DNA of 64,000 nt. Origin: Micromonospora carbonacea (lineage in GTDB: Bacteria > Actinomycetota > Actinomycetes > Mycobacteriales > Micromonosporaceae). Positions 1-9,569 of the stretch are shown piece after piece. A program made the translations under genes and the position numbers. Each line of letters opens with the position of its first letter. The stretch's first letter is position 1. Location of the stretch: NCBI RefSeq assembly GCF_014205165.1, contig NZ_JACHMZ010000001.1, positions 5,004,501 to 5,068,500 of the forward strand. The letters run 5' to 3'. The notes under the pieces are model-generated. The model was given only the letters and a program-made list of their open reading frames with translations. It had not been told where the DNA came from and searched no databases.

Positions 1-1216
1 CCGTGCGCTCGTCCTTGCGCCCCTCGCCGACGGCGACCAGCACCTCGACGGGCTGCCCCACCAGCTTGCGGTTCTCCGCCCAGGTGATCTCCTCCACCGT
101 CGCGATCAGCCGCTCGTAGCGCTCCTGCACCACCTGCTTGGACAGCTGGTCGGGCATCGTCGCGGCCGGCGTGCCGGGGCGCTTGGAATACTGGAACGTG
201 AACGCCGAGGCGAACCGGGCCTCGCGGACCACGTCCAGCGTGCGCTGGAAGTCGGCCTCGGTCTCGCCGGGGAAGCCGACGATGATGTCGGTGGTGATCG
301 CCGCGTCGGGCATCGCCGCCCGGACCCGCTCGATGATCCCCAGGTACTTCTCCGACCGGTAGGACCGGCGCATCGCCTTCAGCACGTCGTCGGATCCGGA
401 CTGCAACGGCATGTGCAGCGAGTGGCAGACGTTCGGGGTCTCGGCCATCGCGGCGATCACGTCGTCGGTGAAGTCCTTCGGGTGCGGGCTGGTGAACCGG
501 ACCCGCTCCAGCCCGTCGATCTCGCCGCAGGCGCGCAGCAGCTTGCCGAACGCGTAGCGGTCGCCGAACTCGACGCCGTAGGAGTTGACGTTCTGCCCGA
601 GCAGGGTCACCTCCAGCACGCCCGAGTCGACCAGGGCGCGGACCTCGGCGAGGACGTCGCCCGGGCGGCGGTCCTTCTCCTTGCCGCGCAGGGACGGCAC
701 GATGCAGAACGTGCAGGTGTTGTTGCAGCCGACCGAGATCGACACCCAGCCGGCGTACGTCGACTCGCGCCGGGTCGGCAGCGTCGACGGGAAGACGTCG
801 AGCGACTCCAGGATCTCCACCTCGGCGGCGGCGTTGTGCCGGGCCCGCTCCAGCAGCGCCGGCAGCGACCCGATGTTGTGCGTGCCGAACACCACGTCCA
901 CCCAGGGCGCCTTGCGGACGATGTCGCCGCGGTCCTTCTGGGCGAGGCAGCCACCGACGGCGATCTGCATCCCGGGGTGCTTGTCCTTCACGGGGCGCAG
1001 GTGACCCAGGTTGCCGTAGAGCCGGTTGTCGGCGTTCTCCCGGACGGCGCAGGTGTTGAACACCACCACGTCGGGCTCGCCGTCGGCCTCGACGGCGCGC
1101 ACGTAACCCGCCTGTTCCAGCAGGCCGGAAATGCGCTCGGAGTCGTGCACGTTCATCTGGCAGCCGTACGTGCGCACCTGGTAGGTGCGCGGGCTGCCCG
1201 CGGCTGCGGTAGTCAT
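1..1216 (-). CDS. miaB: MiaB, tRNA-2-methylthio-N6-dimethylallyladenosine synthase (3' end beyond window)
   Basis: Radical-SAM methylthiotransferase that adds the 2-methylthio group to i6A37 of tRNAs. 405 codons are visible from the ATG at 1216; the gene runs off the left edge. The N-terminal UPF0004 domain shows YGCQMN, NTCAVRE and GGCLAQ, whose three cysteines hold the second 4Fe-4S cluster. The radical-SAM motif is CNNTCTFC, followed by GQNVNSYG and [10 protein letters not shown]. The left edge falls in the start of the TRAM domain ([10 protein letters not shown]). It is divergent from the DUF2277 gene, with 52 bp between the starts. The related RimO is at 57621-59120; MiaB is assigned because its sequence matches MiaB motifs (GCQMN rather than the GCARN of RimO). 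Confidence 0.96.
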   Translation of the reverse strand, partial: MTTAAAGSPRTYQVRTYGCQMNVHDSERISGLLEQAGYVRAVEADGEPDVVVFNTCAVRENADNRLYGNLGHLRPVKDKHPGMQIAVGGCLAQKDRGDIVRKAPWVDVVFGTHNIGSLPALLERARHNAAAEVEILESLDVFPSTLPTRRESTYAGWVSISVGCNNTCTFCIVPSLRGKEKDRRPGDVLAEVRALVDSGVLEVTLLGQNVNSYGVEFGDRYAFGKLLRACGEIDGLERVRFTSPHPKDFTDDVIAAMAETPNVCHSLHMPLQSGSDDVLKAMRRSYRSEKYLGIIERVRAAMPDAAITTDIIVGFPGETEADFQRTLDVVREARFASAFTFQYSKRPGTPAATMPDQLSKQVVQERYERLIATVEEITWAENRKLVGQPVEVLVAVGEGRKDERT

Positions 1217-1268
1217 GACCCGCACAGCGTATCCGCACGAGCCGACAGAACCCGAACGAGGAGGAGCC

Positions 1269-1505
1269 GTGTGCCGCAGCATCAAGACCCTGCGTGAGCC
1301 GTACGTGCCGGAGGTGAGCCGGGCCGACATCGAGGCGGCGGCGTTGCAGTACGTCCGGAAGATCTCCGGATTCCGCGCGCCGGCCGCGCACAACGCGGCG
1401 GCGTTCGACGCTGCCGTGGCCGCCGTCGCCGAGGCCACCGCGACGCTGCTGGACCAGCTCGTGGTGCGCGGCGGCACCCCGCAGCGCCCGGCCGCCGAGG
1501 GCTGA
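1269..1505 (+). CDS. DUF2277 family small protein
   Basis: A 78-residue conserved actinobacterial protein of unknown function. It begins at GTG 1269 with MCRSIKTLR and contains [12 protein letters not shown], both typical of DUF2277. A strong ribosome-binding site (GAGGAGG) ends about 4 bases before the GTG, which decides against the longer in-frame upstream start. No signal peptide or membrane segment. It is transcribed away from miaB and probably shares the short divergent promoter region with it. Nothing in the sequence suggests a reaction. Confidence 0.85.
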   Translation: MCRSIKTLREPYVPEVSRADIEAAALQYVRKISGFRAPAAHNAAAFDAAVAAVAEATATLLDQLVVRGGTPQRPAAEG

Positions 1506-1679
1506 GCCGGGGCTGCCGCGGCCTGGGCAGGCAAGCGCCGCGCCCGGGCCACCGGGGCCGGACCGGGCTGGGCGAGCCACGGGGCCGGGCCGGGGCCGGG
1601 CCGCGCAGGGGCCGAGCCGCGCCGGAACCGGGCCGGGGCCGCCGGGGCAGCGCCCGGGGCTCCGGGCCTCCCCGGGCGG

Positions 1680-2159
1680 TCAGGCCGCGGCGAGGGCCGG
1701 GAAGACCGAGTCCGGGGCCCACCTCGACCGGTGGCAGCGCGACCAGCCCCGGCAGCCGGGGTGGGCCAGGGTGCACAGCCGCTGGCCGCTGAGCACCTCG
1801 CCGTCGTCGGTCTCCCGCACGTCGAAGTGCACCGGCCGGATCGTGCCGTCCGGCGCGACCAGCAGGTGCCGGCCGGCGTCGAGGGTGTCGTCGCGCAGCA
1901 CGCAGTTGCGGCCGAGCAGCCGGGCCAGCGCGGCGACGCAGGGCAGCTCCGTCAGGCTCTCGGGCACCCCGTAGCAGTCCACCATGGTGCCGAACACCCC
2001 CGGCGCCTCCCAGACGTCGCAGATCACCGCGTACGTCGGCAGCCGGGCCGGGTCGGCCACCGCGAGCGGCATCACCACCCGCCCCAGGGCCTCGGCCAAC
2101 GCCGGGTACACCTCCACCGGGGGTGCCCCGTCGATTCTCCAGTTCCACAGCTCGGTCAC
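1680..2159 (-). CDS. hypothetical protein, 159 aa
   Basis: I do not recognise the family. The start is GTG 2159, preceded by GAGGAGG at good spacing. The product is soluble, with no signal peptide or membrane helix, and begins [11 protein letters not shown]. It ends with a Trp/Arg/Cys-rich patch ([17 protein letters not shown]) that could bind a metal or nucleic acid, but this is only a compositional remark. It has normal high-GC codon use, so it is a real gene. It lies alone, convergent with the DUF2277 gene across a 170-bp GC-rich gap and tandem to selD. A weak promoter candidate (TTGCCC, 17-bp spacer, GTAACT) can be read on the minus strand near 2240-2275. Confidence 0.7.
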   Translation of the reverse strand: MTELWNWRIDGAPPVEVYPALAEALGRVVMPLAVADPARLPTYAVICDVWEAPGVFGTMVDCYGVPESLTELPCVAALARLLGRNCVLRDDTLDAGRHLLVAPDGTIRPVHFDVRETDDGEVLSGQRLCTLAHPGCRGWSRCHRSRWAPDSVFPALAAA

Positions 2160-2415
2160 GCCGCCTCCTCGCTGCGTTCGTCCCACCGGCCTCCGGATCG
2201 GGCCTTACTGACGATGGTGGGGGGCATTTGACCGCAGCCGGGGGCAAGTTACCGGTCTGTGACCATTCCGGGCAAAATTTCCTGCACCGCCATCGCGGAC
2301 AGTGGCGGAAAGACGACAGTTTATCGGCTATGGTGCGCGAACCGGGGACCCCGCAGGCCGAGTGGGCGAGCCGGGGTCGGCGGGCGGGCCGGATCGCGTG
2401 GCGGCCGGGCCAGGG

Positions 2416-3405
2416 TCAGCGCACGACCAGCAGGTGCTCGCCGCGCGGCAGCAGCTCACCGATCACCGTGGCCCCCGGCAGCTCCCCGGCGACCAGCAGG
2501 CCGCCCGAGGTCTGCGCGTCGGCCAGCAGCAGCCGCTCCCCCTCGTCGGCACCGCCGAAGTCGGTCCAGGGCGTCACCCAGTCCAGGTTGCGCCGGGTGC
2601 CGCCGCTGACGTACCCGTCACGCAGCGCCTCCCGCGCGCCCGGCAGGTAGGGCACCCGGGCCGCGTCGATCGCCACCGTGAGCCGGCTGGCCCGGGCCAG
2701 CTTCGAGGCGTGCCCGAGCAGCCCGAACCCGGTCACGTCCGTGCCGCACCGGATGCCGGCGGCGACCGCCGCCCGGGCCGCGTCCCGGTTCAGCGCCGCC
2801 ATCGAGGCGACCGCCTCGGCGAACCGCTCGCCGGTGGCCTTGTGCCGGGTGTTGAGCACCCCGACGCCGAGCGGCTTGGTCAGCGACAGCGGCAGCCCGG
2901 CCCGCCCGGCGTCGAGGGTGATCAGCTCCTCGGGCCGGACCACGCCGGTGACCGCGAGCCCGTACTTCGGGCCGTCGTCGTCGACACTGTGCCCGCCGGC
3001 CAGGTGGCAGCCGGCCTCCCGGGCCACGTCCTGGCCGCCGCGCAGCACCTCCCGGGCCAACTCCAGCGGCAGCCGCTCGCGCGGCCAGCAGAGCAGGTTG
3101 AGCGCGACGAGCGGGGTGCCGCCCATGGCGTACACGTCGGAGAGCGCGTTGGCCGCGGCGATGCGCCCCCAGTCGTAGGCGTCGTCGACGACCGGGGTGA
3201 AGAAGTCGGCGGTGGTCACCAGGCCGGTGCGCTCGTCGAGGCGGACCACCGCGGCGTCGTCGCCGTTCTCCAGCCCGACCAGCAGGTCGGCCGTGCCGCT
3301 GGCCGGGCCGAGGCCGGCGACCATCGCCTCCAGCTCGCCGGGCGGGATCTTGCACGCGCAGCCGCCGCCACGGGCGTAGTCGGTCAGGCGCACCGGCTCG
3401 GTCAT
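2416..3405 (-). CDS. selD: selenide, water dikinase SelD
   Basis: Makes selenophosphate from selenide and ATP for selenocysteine or selenouridine synthesis. 329 aa from the ATG at 3405. The catalytic motif near residue 17 reads [10 protein letters not shown], so it has cysteine rather than selenocysteine and keeps the essential lysine. Downstream are the AIRS-type ATP-binding features [28 protein letters not shown] and [12 protein letters not shown]. Length fits the family (about 330-350). No selA, selB or tRNA-Sec lies in the window, so the use of the selenophosphate cannot be told from here. It is divergent from gluA across about 200 bp. Confidence 0.96.
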   Translation of the reverse strand: MTEPVRLTDYARGGGCACKIPPGELEAMVAGLGPASGTADLLVGLENGDDAAVVRLDERTGLVTTADFFTPVVDDAYDWGRIAAANALSDVYAMGGTPLVALNLLCWPRERLPLELAREVLRGGQDVAREAGCHLAGGHSVDDDGPKYGLAVTGVVRPEELITLDAGRAGLPLSLTKPLGVGVLNTRHKATGERFAEAVASMAALNRDAARAAVAAGIRCGTDVTGFGLLGHASKLARASRLTVAIDAARVPYLPGAREALRDGYVSGGTRRNLDWVTPWTDFGGADEGERLLLADAQTSGGLLVAGELPGATVIGELLPRGEHLLVVR

Positions 3406-3608
3406 CCCCCCATGATCGCCTCGATCCGGCCCCGCCGCCAGCCGGACGGGCCGGTCGGAGACGGATACCGGACTCCCGGTGCGGATCGTTACCGGTGTTA
3501 CCGCACCGTGACCCGATGAGTGGCGATCCGCCATGTCGGCCCGCCTACAGTGGCCGGACCGGGGGTCATCCGACCCAGACGTACGTGACGACAGGGACGG
3601 TGGACGAC

Positions 3609-4355
3609 GTGACGACGGCCGAACCGCTCATCGTGCTGGACGGGGTCAACAAGCACTTCGGGCCGCTGCACGTGCTGCAGGACGTCTCGCTCTCGGTCGG
3701 CCGGGGCGAGGTCGTCGTCGTGATCGGCCCCTCGGGCTCGGGCAAGTCGACGCTGTGCCGGGCGATCAACCGGTTGGAGCCGATCAGCTCCGGCACCATC
3801 ACCTTCGACGGCACCCCGCTGCCCGCCGAGGGCAAGGCGCTGGCCCGGCTGCGCAGCGAGGTCGGCATGGTGTTCCAGTCGTTCAACCTCTTCGCGCACA
3901 AGACGATCCTGGAGAACGTCACGCTCGGCCCCGTCAAGGTCAGCAAGGAGAAGCCGGCCGCCGCGCGCGAGCGCGGGCTGGCCCTGCTGGACCGGGTCGG
4001 CATCGCCAACCAGGCCGACAAGTATCCGGCGCAGCTCTCCGGCGGCCAGCAGCAGCGGGCCGCGATCGCCCGCGCGCTGGCCATGCAGCCCAAGGCGATG
4101 CTCTTCGACGAGCCGACCAGCGCGCTCGACCCCGAGATGGTCGGCGAGGTGCTGGAGGTGATGACCTCCCTGGCCCGCGACGGCATGACCATGGTCGTGG
4201 TCACCCACGAGATGGGCTTCGCCCGGCACGCCGCCAACCGGGTCATCTTCATGGCCGACGGCCAGCTCGTCGAGGACGCTCCCCCGGCCGAGTTCTTCGC
4301 CAACCCGCGCAGCGAGCGCGCCAAGGACTTCCTGTCGAAGATCCTGACGCACTAG
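3609..4355 (+). CDS. gluA: glutamate-type amino acid ABC transporter, ATPase subunit
   Basis: ATP-hydrolysing subunit of a polar amino-acid importer, acting at the inner face of the membrane. 248 aa. Walker A is GPSGSGKST, the Q-loop region is [12 protein letters not shown], the signature is LSGGQQQR, Walker B is AMLFDEPT and the switch His lies in [12 protein letters not shown] 3609 ([10 protein letters not shown]) was chosen because of the GGGACGG upstream; in-frame GTGs at 3585 and 3600 are alternatives. First gene of the gluABCD operon, closely followed by the binding protein. The order ATPase, binding protein, permease, permease matches Corynebacterium gluABCD, so glutamate is the likely substrate, though this is inference. 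Confidence 0.93.
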   Translation: MTTAEPLIVLDGVNKHFGPLHVLQDVSLSVGRGEVVVVIGPSGSGKSTLCRAINRLEPISSGTITFDGTPLPAEGKALARLRSEVGMVFQSFNLFAHKTILENVTLGPVKVSKEKPAAARERGLALLDRVGIANQADKYPAQLSGGQQQRAAIARALAMQPKAMLFDEPTSALDPEMVGEVLEVMTSLARDGMTMVVVTHEMGFARHAANRVIFMADGQLVEDAPPAEFFANPRSERAKDFLSKILTH

Positions 4356-4413
4356 GCGTCCGTCCGTGGAGCGCGTCGTCCCCCGGCGGGCTCCGTCGAA
4401 GAAGGAGAGAAGT

Positions 4414-5280
4414 ATGCGTATGAAGCGCGTGGCGGCAGTCGCCATGGCCGCCGCCCTGTCGTTCGGCATGGCCGCCTGCGGCGGCGACAGCGACGGCGAG
4501 TCCGGTGGTTCGGGTGCCAAGGGCATCGTCGGCAAGGCGCAGAACCAGAAGAAGCTGGTGATCGGCGTCAAGGCGGACCAGCCCGGCCTCGGCCTCCAGA
4601 CCGGCAGCACCTACGAGGGCTTCGACGTCGAGATCGCCAAGATCATCGCCAAGGGCCTCGGCGTCGAGGCCGGCAGCATCGAGTGGAAGACCACCGTCTC
4701 CGCCAACCGCGAGCCCTTCATCCAGCAGGGCACCGTCGACCTGGTCGTGGCGACGTACACGATCAACGACGAGCGCAAGCAGAAGATCAGCTTTGCCGGG
4801 CCGTACTTCATCGCCGGGCAGGACCTGCTGGTCAAGGCGGACTCCACGCTCGCCGGGCCGGAAGGGCTGGACGGCAAGACCGTCTGCTCGGTGACCGGCT
4901 CGACCCCGGCCAAGCGGATCCAGACCGAGCACCCGAAGGCCAAGCTCCAGCAGTTCGACTCGTACTCGAAGTGTCTGCCGCTGCTGGAGAACGGCCAGGT
5001 GGACGCGGTGACCACCGACGACATCATCTTGGCCGGCTACGCCGCGCAGGAGCAGTACGCCGGCAAGTTCAAGGTGGTCGGCAAGCCCTTCTCCACCGAG
5101 CCCTACGGGATCGGCCTGAAGAAGGACGACAAGGACGGCTGCGAGAAGGTCAACGAGATCCTCAAGGCCGCCGCCTCGGACGGCTCCTACAAGGCCGCCT
5201 GGGACTCGACGCTGGGCAAGAGCGGCAAGGCCGCGCCCGAGCTGGACACCACCAAGCTGACCAACTGCGGCAGCGTCTGA
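4414..5280 (+). CDS. gluB: glutamate-type ABC transporter substrate-binding lipoprotein
   Basis: Extracellular lipid-anchored receptor that delivers the amino acid to the GluCD permease. 288 aa from ATG 4414, with GAAGGAGA just upstream. A short basic N-terminus and hydrophobic stretch end in the lipobox FGMAACG, then a Gly/Ser linker. The SBP_bac_3 fold follows: GVKADQPGLG, TYEGFDVEIAK, ATYTINDERK, FAGPYFIAGQ and a paired cysteine pattern (KTVCSVTG ... SKCLPLL). It sits 58 bp after gluA and about 80 bp before gluC. A clear paralogue of this protein, without transporter partners, is encoded at 61137-61982. Confidence 0.93.
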   Translation: MRMKRVAAVAMAAALSFGMAACGGDSDGESGGSGAKGIVGKAQNQKKLVIGVKADQPGLGLQTGSTYEGFDVEIAKIIAKGLGVEAGSIEWKTTVSANREPFIQQGTVDLVVATYTINDERKQKISFAGPYFIAGQDLLVKADSTLAGPEGLDGKTVCSVTGSTPAKRIQTEHPKAKLQQFDSYSKCLPLLENGQVDAVTTDDIILAGYAAQEQYAGKFKVVGKPFSTEPYGIGLKKDDKDGCEKVNEILKAAASDGSYKAAWDSTLGKSGKAAPELDTTKLTNCGSV

Positions 5281-5358
5281 CGGAGTCCGGGGCCGGCGCC
5301 CTCGTGGTGCCGGCCCCGGACCGTCACGACGCGGACGACCTGCCCCGGGAGTCGACGG

Positions 5359-6033
5359 ATGCACGTGTTCGCTGATCAGACCAACCTCGACGCGTACGTG
5401 TCGGGCTTCCTGTGGATCCTCAAGCTGACCGGCGCGTCGGCGTTCTTCGCGCTGGTGCTGGGCGTGCTGCTCGCCGCGTTCCGGGTCTCCCCCGTGCCGG
5501 TGCTGCGCGGAGTGGGCGCCGCCTGGGTCAACATCTTCCGCAACACACCGCTGACGCTGATCGTCTTATTCTGCTACTTCGGCCTCTTCTCCACGCTGGG
5601 GCTCAGCTTCTCCGACGAACTGGACCTGAACAACTACTGGCTGGGCGTGGTGGGCCTGTCGGTCTACACGGCCGCGTTCGTCTGCGAGGCGGTCCGCTCC
5701 GGCATCAACACCGTCCCCGCCGGCCAGGCCGAGGCGGCCCGGGCGATCGGGCTGACCTTCTTCCAGACCCTGCGGATCGTGATCCTGCCCCAGGCCGGGC
5801 GGGCGGTGGTGGCGCCGCTGGGCAGCGTGCTCATCGCGCTGTGCAAGAACGCCACGATCGTCGGCACCATCGGCCTCATCGAGGCGTCGAGCGTGATGAA
5901 GGACCTGATCAACAGCAACGGGGACGCGGTCATCCCGATCTTCCTGGTGTTCGCCGGCACCTTCGCCGCGCTCCTGATTCCCACCGGCTACTTCTTCGGC
6001 TGGCTGGCCAACCGAATGGCGGTGAAGCGCTGA
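5359..6033 (+). CDS. gluC: glutamate-type ABC transporter permease, first subunit
   Basis: Integral membrane permease of the HisM/GlnP type, 224 aa, with about five helices. The EAA-type loop that docks the ATPase is at GQAEAARAIGLTFFQTLRIVILPQA. The start is ATG 5359. The stop overlaps the start of gluD (TGATG, base 6033 shared), so the two permeases are translationally coupled and probably form a heterodimer. Codon 70 (5566-5568) is TTA, which is rare in high-GC actinomycetes and in Streptomyces makes translation depend on the bldA tRNA. This could put the importer under developmental control. Confidence 0.92.
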   Translation: MHVFADQTNLDAYVSGFLWILKLTGASAFFALVLGVLLAAFRVSPVPVLRGVGAAWVNIFRNTPLTLIVLFCYFGLFSTLGLSFSDELDLNNYWLGVVGLSVYTAAFVCEAVRSGINTVPAGQAEAARAIGLTFFQTLRIVILPQAGRAVVAPLGSVLIALCKNATIVGTIGLIEASSVMKDLINSNGDAVIPIFLVFAGTFAALLIPTGYFFGWLANRMAVKR

Positions 6034-6914
6034 TGAGCAGCACGGTCCTTTACGACCACCCGGGGCCCCGCGCCCGCGTCCGCAACGCGGTGCTCAGCGT
6101 CGTCTTCGGCGTCGGCCTCGTCGCCCTGCTCTGGTGGGTCTACCGCAAGTTCGACGAGGCCGGCCAGTGGGAGGGTCGGCTCTGGCGGCCCTTCACCGAG
6201 CCGGACACCTGGACCCAGTTCATCATCCCCGGCCTGCGGCAGACCCTGCTCGCCGCAGCCACCGGGATGGCCCTGTCGCTCGCCTTCGGCATCGTCTTCG
6301 CCGTCGGGCGACTCTCCGACCGCTGGTGGATCAGGGTGCCGTCCGGCGTCGTGGTGGAGTTCTTCCGGGCCGTGCCGCTGCTGCTGATGATCTTCTTCAT
6401 CTTCTACGGCGTGCCGTTCCTCATCCAGGGTCCCGTCTCGGCGTTCTGGGCCGTGGTCGTGGGCCTCACCCTGTACAACGGGTCGGTGCTCGCCGAGGCG
6501 TTCCGCGCCGGCATCCGCTCGATCCCGAGGGGCCAGTCCGAGGCCGCCTACGCGGTCGGCATGCGCAAGAGCCAGGTCATGCAGCTCATCCTGGTGCCGC
6601 AGGCCGCCCGGGCGATGCTGCCGGTGATCGTCAGCCAGTTGGTGGTGCTGCTCAAGGACACCGCGCTCGGCTACATCGTTGCCTTCCCCGAGTTGCTCCA
6701 GCGCGGCGTCAACGACCTCTCGGCCAACTACGGCAACGTGGTGGCGGCGGCGATCGTGGTGGCCGCGATCTACATCGTGATCAACTCGCTGATCACGATG
6801 CTGGCAGGCTGGCTCGACCGGCGCACCCAGCGGCGCGGCTTCCGCGCCACGAAGAAGACCACCGCCGGCCCGGCCCCGGTCCTCGAACAAGCGGTCACCG
6901 AGCCGCAGGGCTGA
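6033..6914 (+). CDS. gluD: glutamate-type ABC transporter permease, second subunit
   Basis: Second membrane permease, 293 aa, longer at both ends than GluC. The N-terminal region has one extra helix (VVFGVGLVALLWWVYRKF). The EAA loop reads GQSEAAYAVGMRKSQVMQLILVPQA. The C-terminal cytoplasmic tail is charged (RRTQRRGFRATKK). The start ATG 6033 overlaps the gluC stop. It is the last gene of the operon; transcription should end at the 13-bp hairpin at 6966-6994. Confidence 0.92.
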   Translation: MSSTVLYDHPGPRARVRNAVLSVVFGVGLVALLWWVYRKFDEAGQWEGRLWRPFTEPDTWTQFIIPGLRQTLLAAATGMALSLAFGIVFAVGRLSDRWWIRVPSGVVVEFFRAVPLLLMIFFIFYGVPFLIQGPVSAFWAVVVGLTLYNGSVLAEAFRAGIRSIPRGQSEAAYAVGMRKSQVMQLILVPQAARAMLPVIVSQLVVLLKDTALGYIVAFPELLQRGVNDLSANYGNVVAAAIVVAAIYIVINSLITMLAGWLDRRTQRRGFRATKKTTAGPAPVLEQAVTEPQG

Positions 6915-6965
6915 GCCCGGCAACGCGACACCGCCCGCCCCATCCCGGCGGTCCCTGCACGTCAC

Positions 6966-6994
6966 GGCCCCCGTCCCCGGCGGGGACGGGGGCC
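6966..6994. terminator. strong hairpin between gluD and rny
   Basis: Perfect 13-bp stem (6966-6978 with 6982-6994) and a 3-base loop. It lies between the convergent gluD and rny genes and can act in both directions. There is no U-tract, which is usual for actinomycete terminators. Confidence 0.8.
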
Positions 6995-7000
6995 GGTGGC

Positions 7001-8767
7001 TCAGCGGGCGATCTCGGTGACCCGGGACTCGCGGACCACGGTCACCCGGATCTGCCCCGGGTAGGTCAGCTCCTCCTCGATCTGCTTGGCCACGTCCCGG
7101 GCCAGGACCGCCGCGCCGATGTCGTCGACGTCGTCGGGCTTGACCATCACCCGGATCTCCCGGCCCGCCTGCATGGCGAAGACCTTCTCCACGCCGAGCT
7201 TCCCGGCCGCGATCTCCTCGATCCGCTCCAGCCGCTTGACGTACGCCTCAAGGCTCTCCCGCCGCGCCCCCGGCCGCCCGCCGGAGCAGGCGTCGGACGC
7301 CTGGGTGAGCACGGCCTCGATGGTCTGCGGCGGCACCTCGTTGTGGTGCGCCTCGATCGCGTGGACGACGTCCTCGCTCTCGCCGTACTTGCGGGCCAGG
7401 TCCGCGCCGATGATGGCGTGGCTGCCCTCGACCTCGTGGGTGAGCGCCTTGCCGATGTCGTGCAGGAACGCCGACCGCTTGATGGTCGGCACGTCCAGCC
7501 GCAGTTCGGCGGCCATGATCCCGGCGATGTGCGCGGTCTCCACGAGGTGCTTGAGCACGTTCTGCCCGTAGGAGGTGCGGTAGCGCAGCCGCCCGAGCAG
7601 GCTCACCAGCTCGGGGTGGATCTCGGTGATGCCGACCTCGACGAGGGCGTCCTCGGCGGCCCGGTGGCAGAGCTGCTCCACCTCCTGCCGGGCCAGGTCG
7701 TAGACCTCCTCGATCCGGTGCGGGTGGATCCGGCCGTCGAGCACGAGCTTCTCCAGCGTCAACCGGCCGACCTCGCGGCGGACCGGGTCGAAGCAGGACA
7801 GCAGCACGGCCTCCGGGGTGTCGTCGATGATCAGGTTGACCCCGGTGACCGACTCGAAGGCGCGGATGTTGCGCCCCTCCCGGCCGATGATCCGCCCCTT
7901 CATCTCGTCACCGGGCAGGTGCAGCACGCTGACCACGCTCTCCGCGGTCTGCTCGCTGGCCACCCGCTGGATGGCGTCCACCACGATGTGCCGGGCGCGC
8001 TGTTCGGCGGTGTTGCGGGCGTCGGACTCGATGTCCCGCACCAGCAGCGCGGCCTCCCGCTTCGCCTGGGTCTCGATCACCTCGATCAGCTCGGCGCGGG
8101 CGGCGTCGGCGGTCAGCCCGGCGACGCGCTCCAACTCGCGGCGGCGCTGCTCCTCGGCCTCGGCGACGGCCTGCTCGCGCTCGGCCAGCGCGGACTCGCG
8201 GGCGGCGAGCGCGGCGCTGGCGGCGGTGAGCTGCCGCTCCCGGTCGGCCAGCCGCTCCACCTCCTCGGTGTGCAGTCGCTCCCGTTCGTCCATCCGGGCG
8301 GCCCGCCGCTCCACCTCGGCGGCCTGCTCCCGGGTGGTCGCGGCGAGCACCGCGACCTCGCGTTCCCCGCTGCGGCGGGCCGCCGTGCGCAGCTGCTCGG
8401 CGTCGGCCTCGGCCTGCTTGTGGGCCCGCTCCAGGACGGTGTCGGCCTCCGCGCGGGCGTCGTCGAGCACCCGACGGGCCTCGGCCCGGGCCGCCTTCGC
8501 CTCGGCCTTCGCGGCGGCGGCCTCGGCGCGCGCCGCCGACGCGGCGGACTTGGCCACGTCGATGGTGCTGTTCACCTCGTCGGCGGCGGTGCGCAGGGCG
8601 GCCAGCGACTGCTCCTGGCGGTCCTTCTCGGCGATGTAGGCCGGGTCCTCCGGGCGGGGCGCCGCGCTGAGCCGGCGCATCGTCCGCACGCCCACCAGCA
8701 CCGCGCCGACCACGACCAGGACGAGGACCAGCACCACCCCGAGGAGGACGGCGTCGAAGGCGTTCAC
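7001..8767 (-). CDS. rny: ribonuclease Y
   Basis: Membrane-anchored endoribonuclease that starts mRNA decay. 588 aa. One N-terminal transmembrane helix (residues about 5-27) is followed by a long Ala/Glu/Arg coiled coil (about 40-270). Then come a KH domain (GRIIGREGRNIRAFE) and an HD domain (FLHDIGKALTHEVEGSH, IEAHH) that holds the metal site. The C-terminus ends GQIRVTVVRESR, as in the family. The start is GTG 8767, which overlaps the stop of the small upstream ORF as GTGA. It is followed by the convergent terminator at 6966-6994. It lies downstream of recA-recX but is probably transcribed from its own promoter near 9329-9358. Confidence 0.95.
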   Translation of the reverse strand: MNAFDAVLLGVVLVLVLVVVGAVLVGVRTMRRLSAAPRPEDPAYIAEKDRQEQSLAALRTAADEVNSTIDVAKSAASAARAEAAAAKAEAKAARAEARRVLDDARAEADTVLERAHKQAEADAEQLRTAARRSGEREVAVLAATTREQAAEVERRAARMDERERLHTEEVERLADRERQLTAASAALAARESALAEREQAVAEAEEQRRRELERVAGLTADAARAELIEVIETQAKREAALLVRDIESDARNTAEQRARHIVVDAIQRVASEQTAESVVSVLHLPGDEMKGRIIGREGRNIRAFESVTGVNLIIDDTPEAVLLSCFDPVRREVGRLTLEKLVLDGRIHPHRIEEVYDLARQEVEQLCHRAAEDALVEVGITEIHPELVSLLGRLRYRTSYGQNVLKHLVETAHIAGIMAAELRLDVPTIKRSAFLHDIGKALTHEVEGSHAIIGADLARKYGESEDVVHAIEAHHNEVPPQTIEAVLTQASDACSGGRPGARRESLEAYVKRLERIEEIAAGKLGVEKVFAMQAGREIRVMVKPDDVDDIGAAVLARDVAKQIEEELTYPGQIRVTVVRESRVTEIAR

Positions 8768-9042
8768 GGCCGCGTCTCCGCGCCGGACCGGGACCGCGCC
8801 GCCGCCCGTGCACCGTTGCCGACCGCCGCCGGCCTGCCGCCGTCAGCCACCGCCGGCCTGCCGCTGCCGCTGGCCGTGACCCGCCTGCCGGCTGACACCT
8901 GCGGACCACTGTCGCCGACCGTGACCCGCCTGCCGGCCGAGGCCTGCGGACCGCTGTCGTCTGCCGCCCGCGCGCTGCGGCGTGCGCCGTCGCCGACCGC
9001 CGCCCTGCCGGGACCACCCGTGGACCTCTGCCGCCCCGCCAT
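8764..9042 (-). CDS. low-complexity hypothetical protein coupled to rny
   Basis: Possible 92-aa basic, Gly/Ala/Ser/Arg-rich protein, beginning MAGRQRSTGG at ATG 9042 with GGGGAGG before it. The stop TGA overlaps the GTG start of rny (GTGA), a normal sign of translational coupling. The middle contains two copies of a repeat (GRRVT...DSGPQ.S) from a 45-bp DNA tandem repeat. It has no recognisable domain and looks intrinsically disordered. The good RBS and the overlap support translation, but the function and even the reality of the product are uncertain. Confidence 0.45.
   Translation of the reverse strand: MAGRQRSTGGPGRAAVGDGARRSARAADDSGPQASAGRRVTVGDSGPQVSAGRRVTASGSGRPAVADGGRPAAVGNGARAAARSRSGAETRP
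8875..8960. repeat. 45-bp imperfect tandem repeat, two copies
   Basis: Two adjacent copies (8875-8919 and 8920-about 8960) starting CGTGACCCGCCTGCCGGC, with a few substitutions. They lie inside the small ORF upstream of rny and keep its frame. Confidence 0.7.
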
Positions 9043-9328
9043 GGCCGCCTCCCCTGAACGTCGGCACCGCAGTGAGCGTGCCGGGTGGGCACGTGCGCTG
9101 CGGCTCTGAGACGCCCGACCTGAGCGACTGGCCGTGGATAGCTTTCCGCCGGCGGTGCCCACGGGGCATCGCCGACGGCCGGGTGCAGTTGTCGTGCCGA
9201 CCCCGGACCGGCCTGTCCGGAGCTGACACCGCAGGCCGGCGAGCCGGCCAAAGTGATGCTGTTCTGTTACGCGATCTATGTTGTGCGCTTTGCTTGCGCT
9301 TGGTCGGGCAATGTGAGCCTGTATGGCG

Positions 9329-9358
9329 AGGCTAGGTCTCCGGGTGCCGTCTGGTCAA
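9329..9358 (-). promoter_or_regulatory. candidate promoter for the rny operon
   Basis: On the minus strand, TTGACC (9358-9353) and TAGCCT (9334-9329) are separated by 18 bp. This gives a leader of about 280 nt before the small ORF at 9042. Apart from this promoter, the 9043-9569 stretch contains no convincing gene. A short 8-bp hairpin (9564-9583) overlapping the recX stop may end recA-recX transcription. Confidence 0.5.
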
Positions 9359-9569
9359 GGACTCATGATCAAACCCCCCGAACGGAGAGAAGTTGACGAG
9401 TCACTAACCGCTGATGCCGCGCCGGACACGACCGGACAAAGGAGACCGGACCCGTCCCGCTCAGCGGGAATCGTCGACGCCGTACGGCCCCGGCGCGCGC
9501 CCAGCCGGGCCGGACTGCGGCCTGCCGCCGGCCAGGCGCGCCTCGACGGGCCCGCCTCGACGGGCCCGC

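Noticed and set aside
2416..3405. Selenocysteine in SelD and a nearby tRNA-Sec
   Set aside because: The active-site position is encoded as cysteine (GGCACK), there is no in-frame TGA, and no 90-nt tRNA-like fold was found in the neighbouring gaps.
6134..9109. Long plus-strand open frame opposite gluD and rny
   Set aside because: It arises from the high GC of the window (few stop codons). Its product is Arg/Gly/His/Pro-rich with no domain, and rny on the other strand is clearly the real gene.
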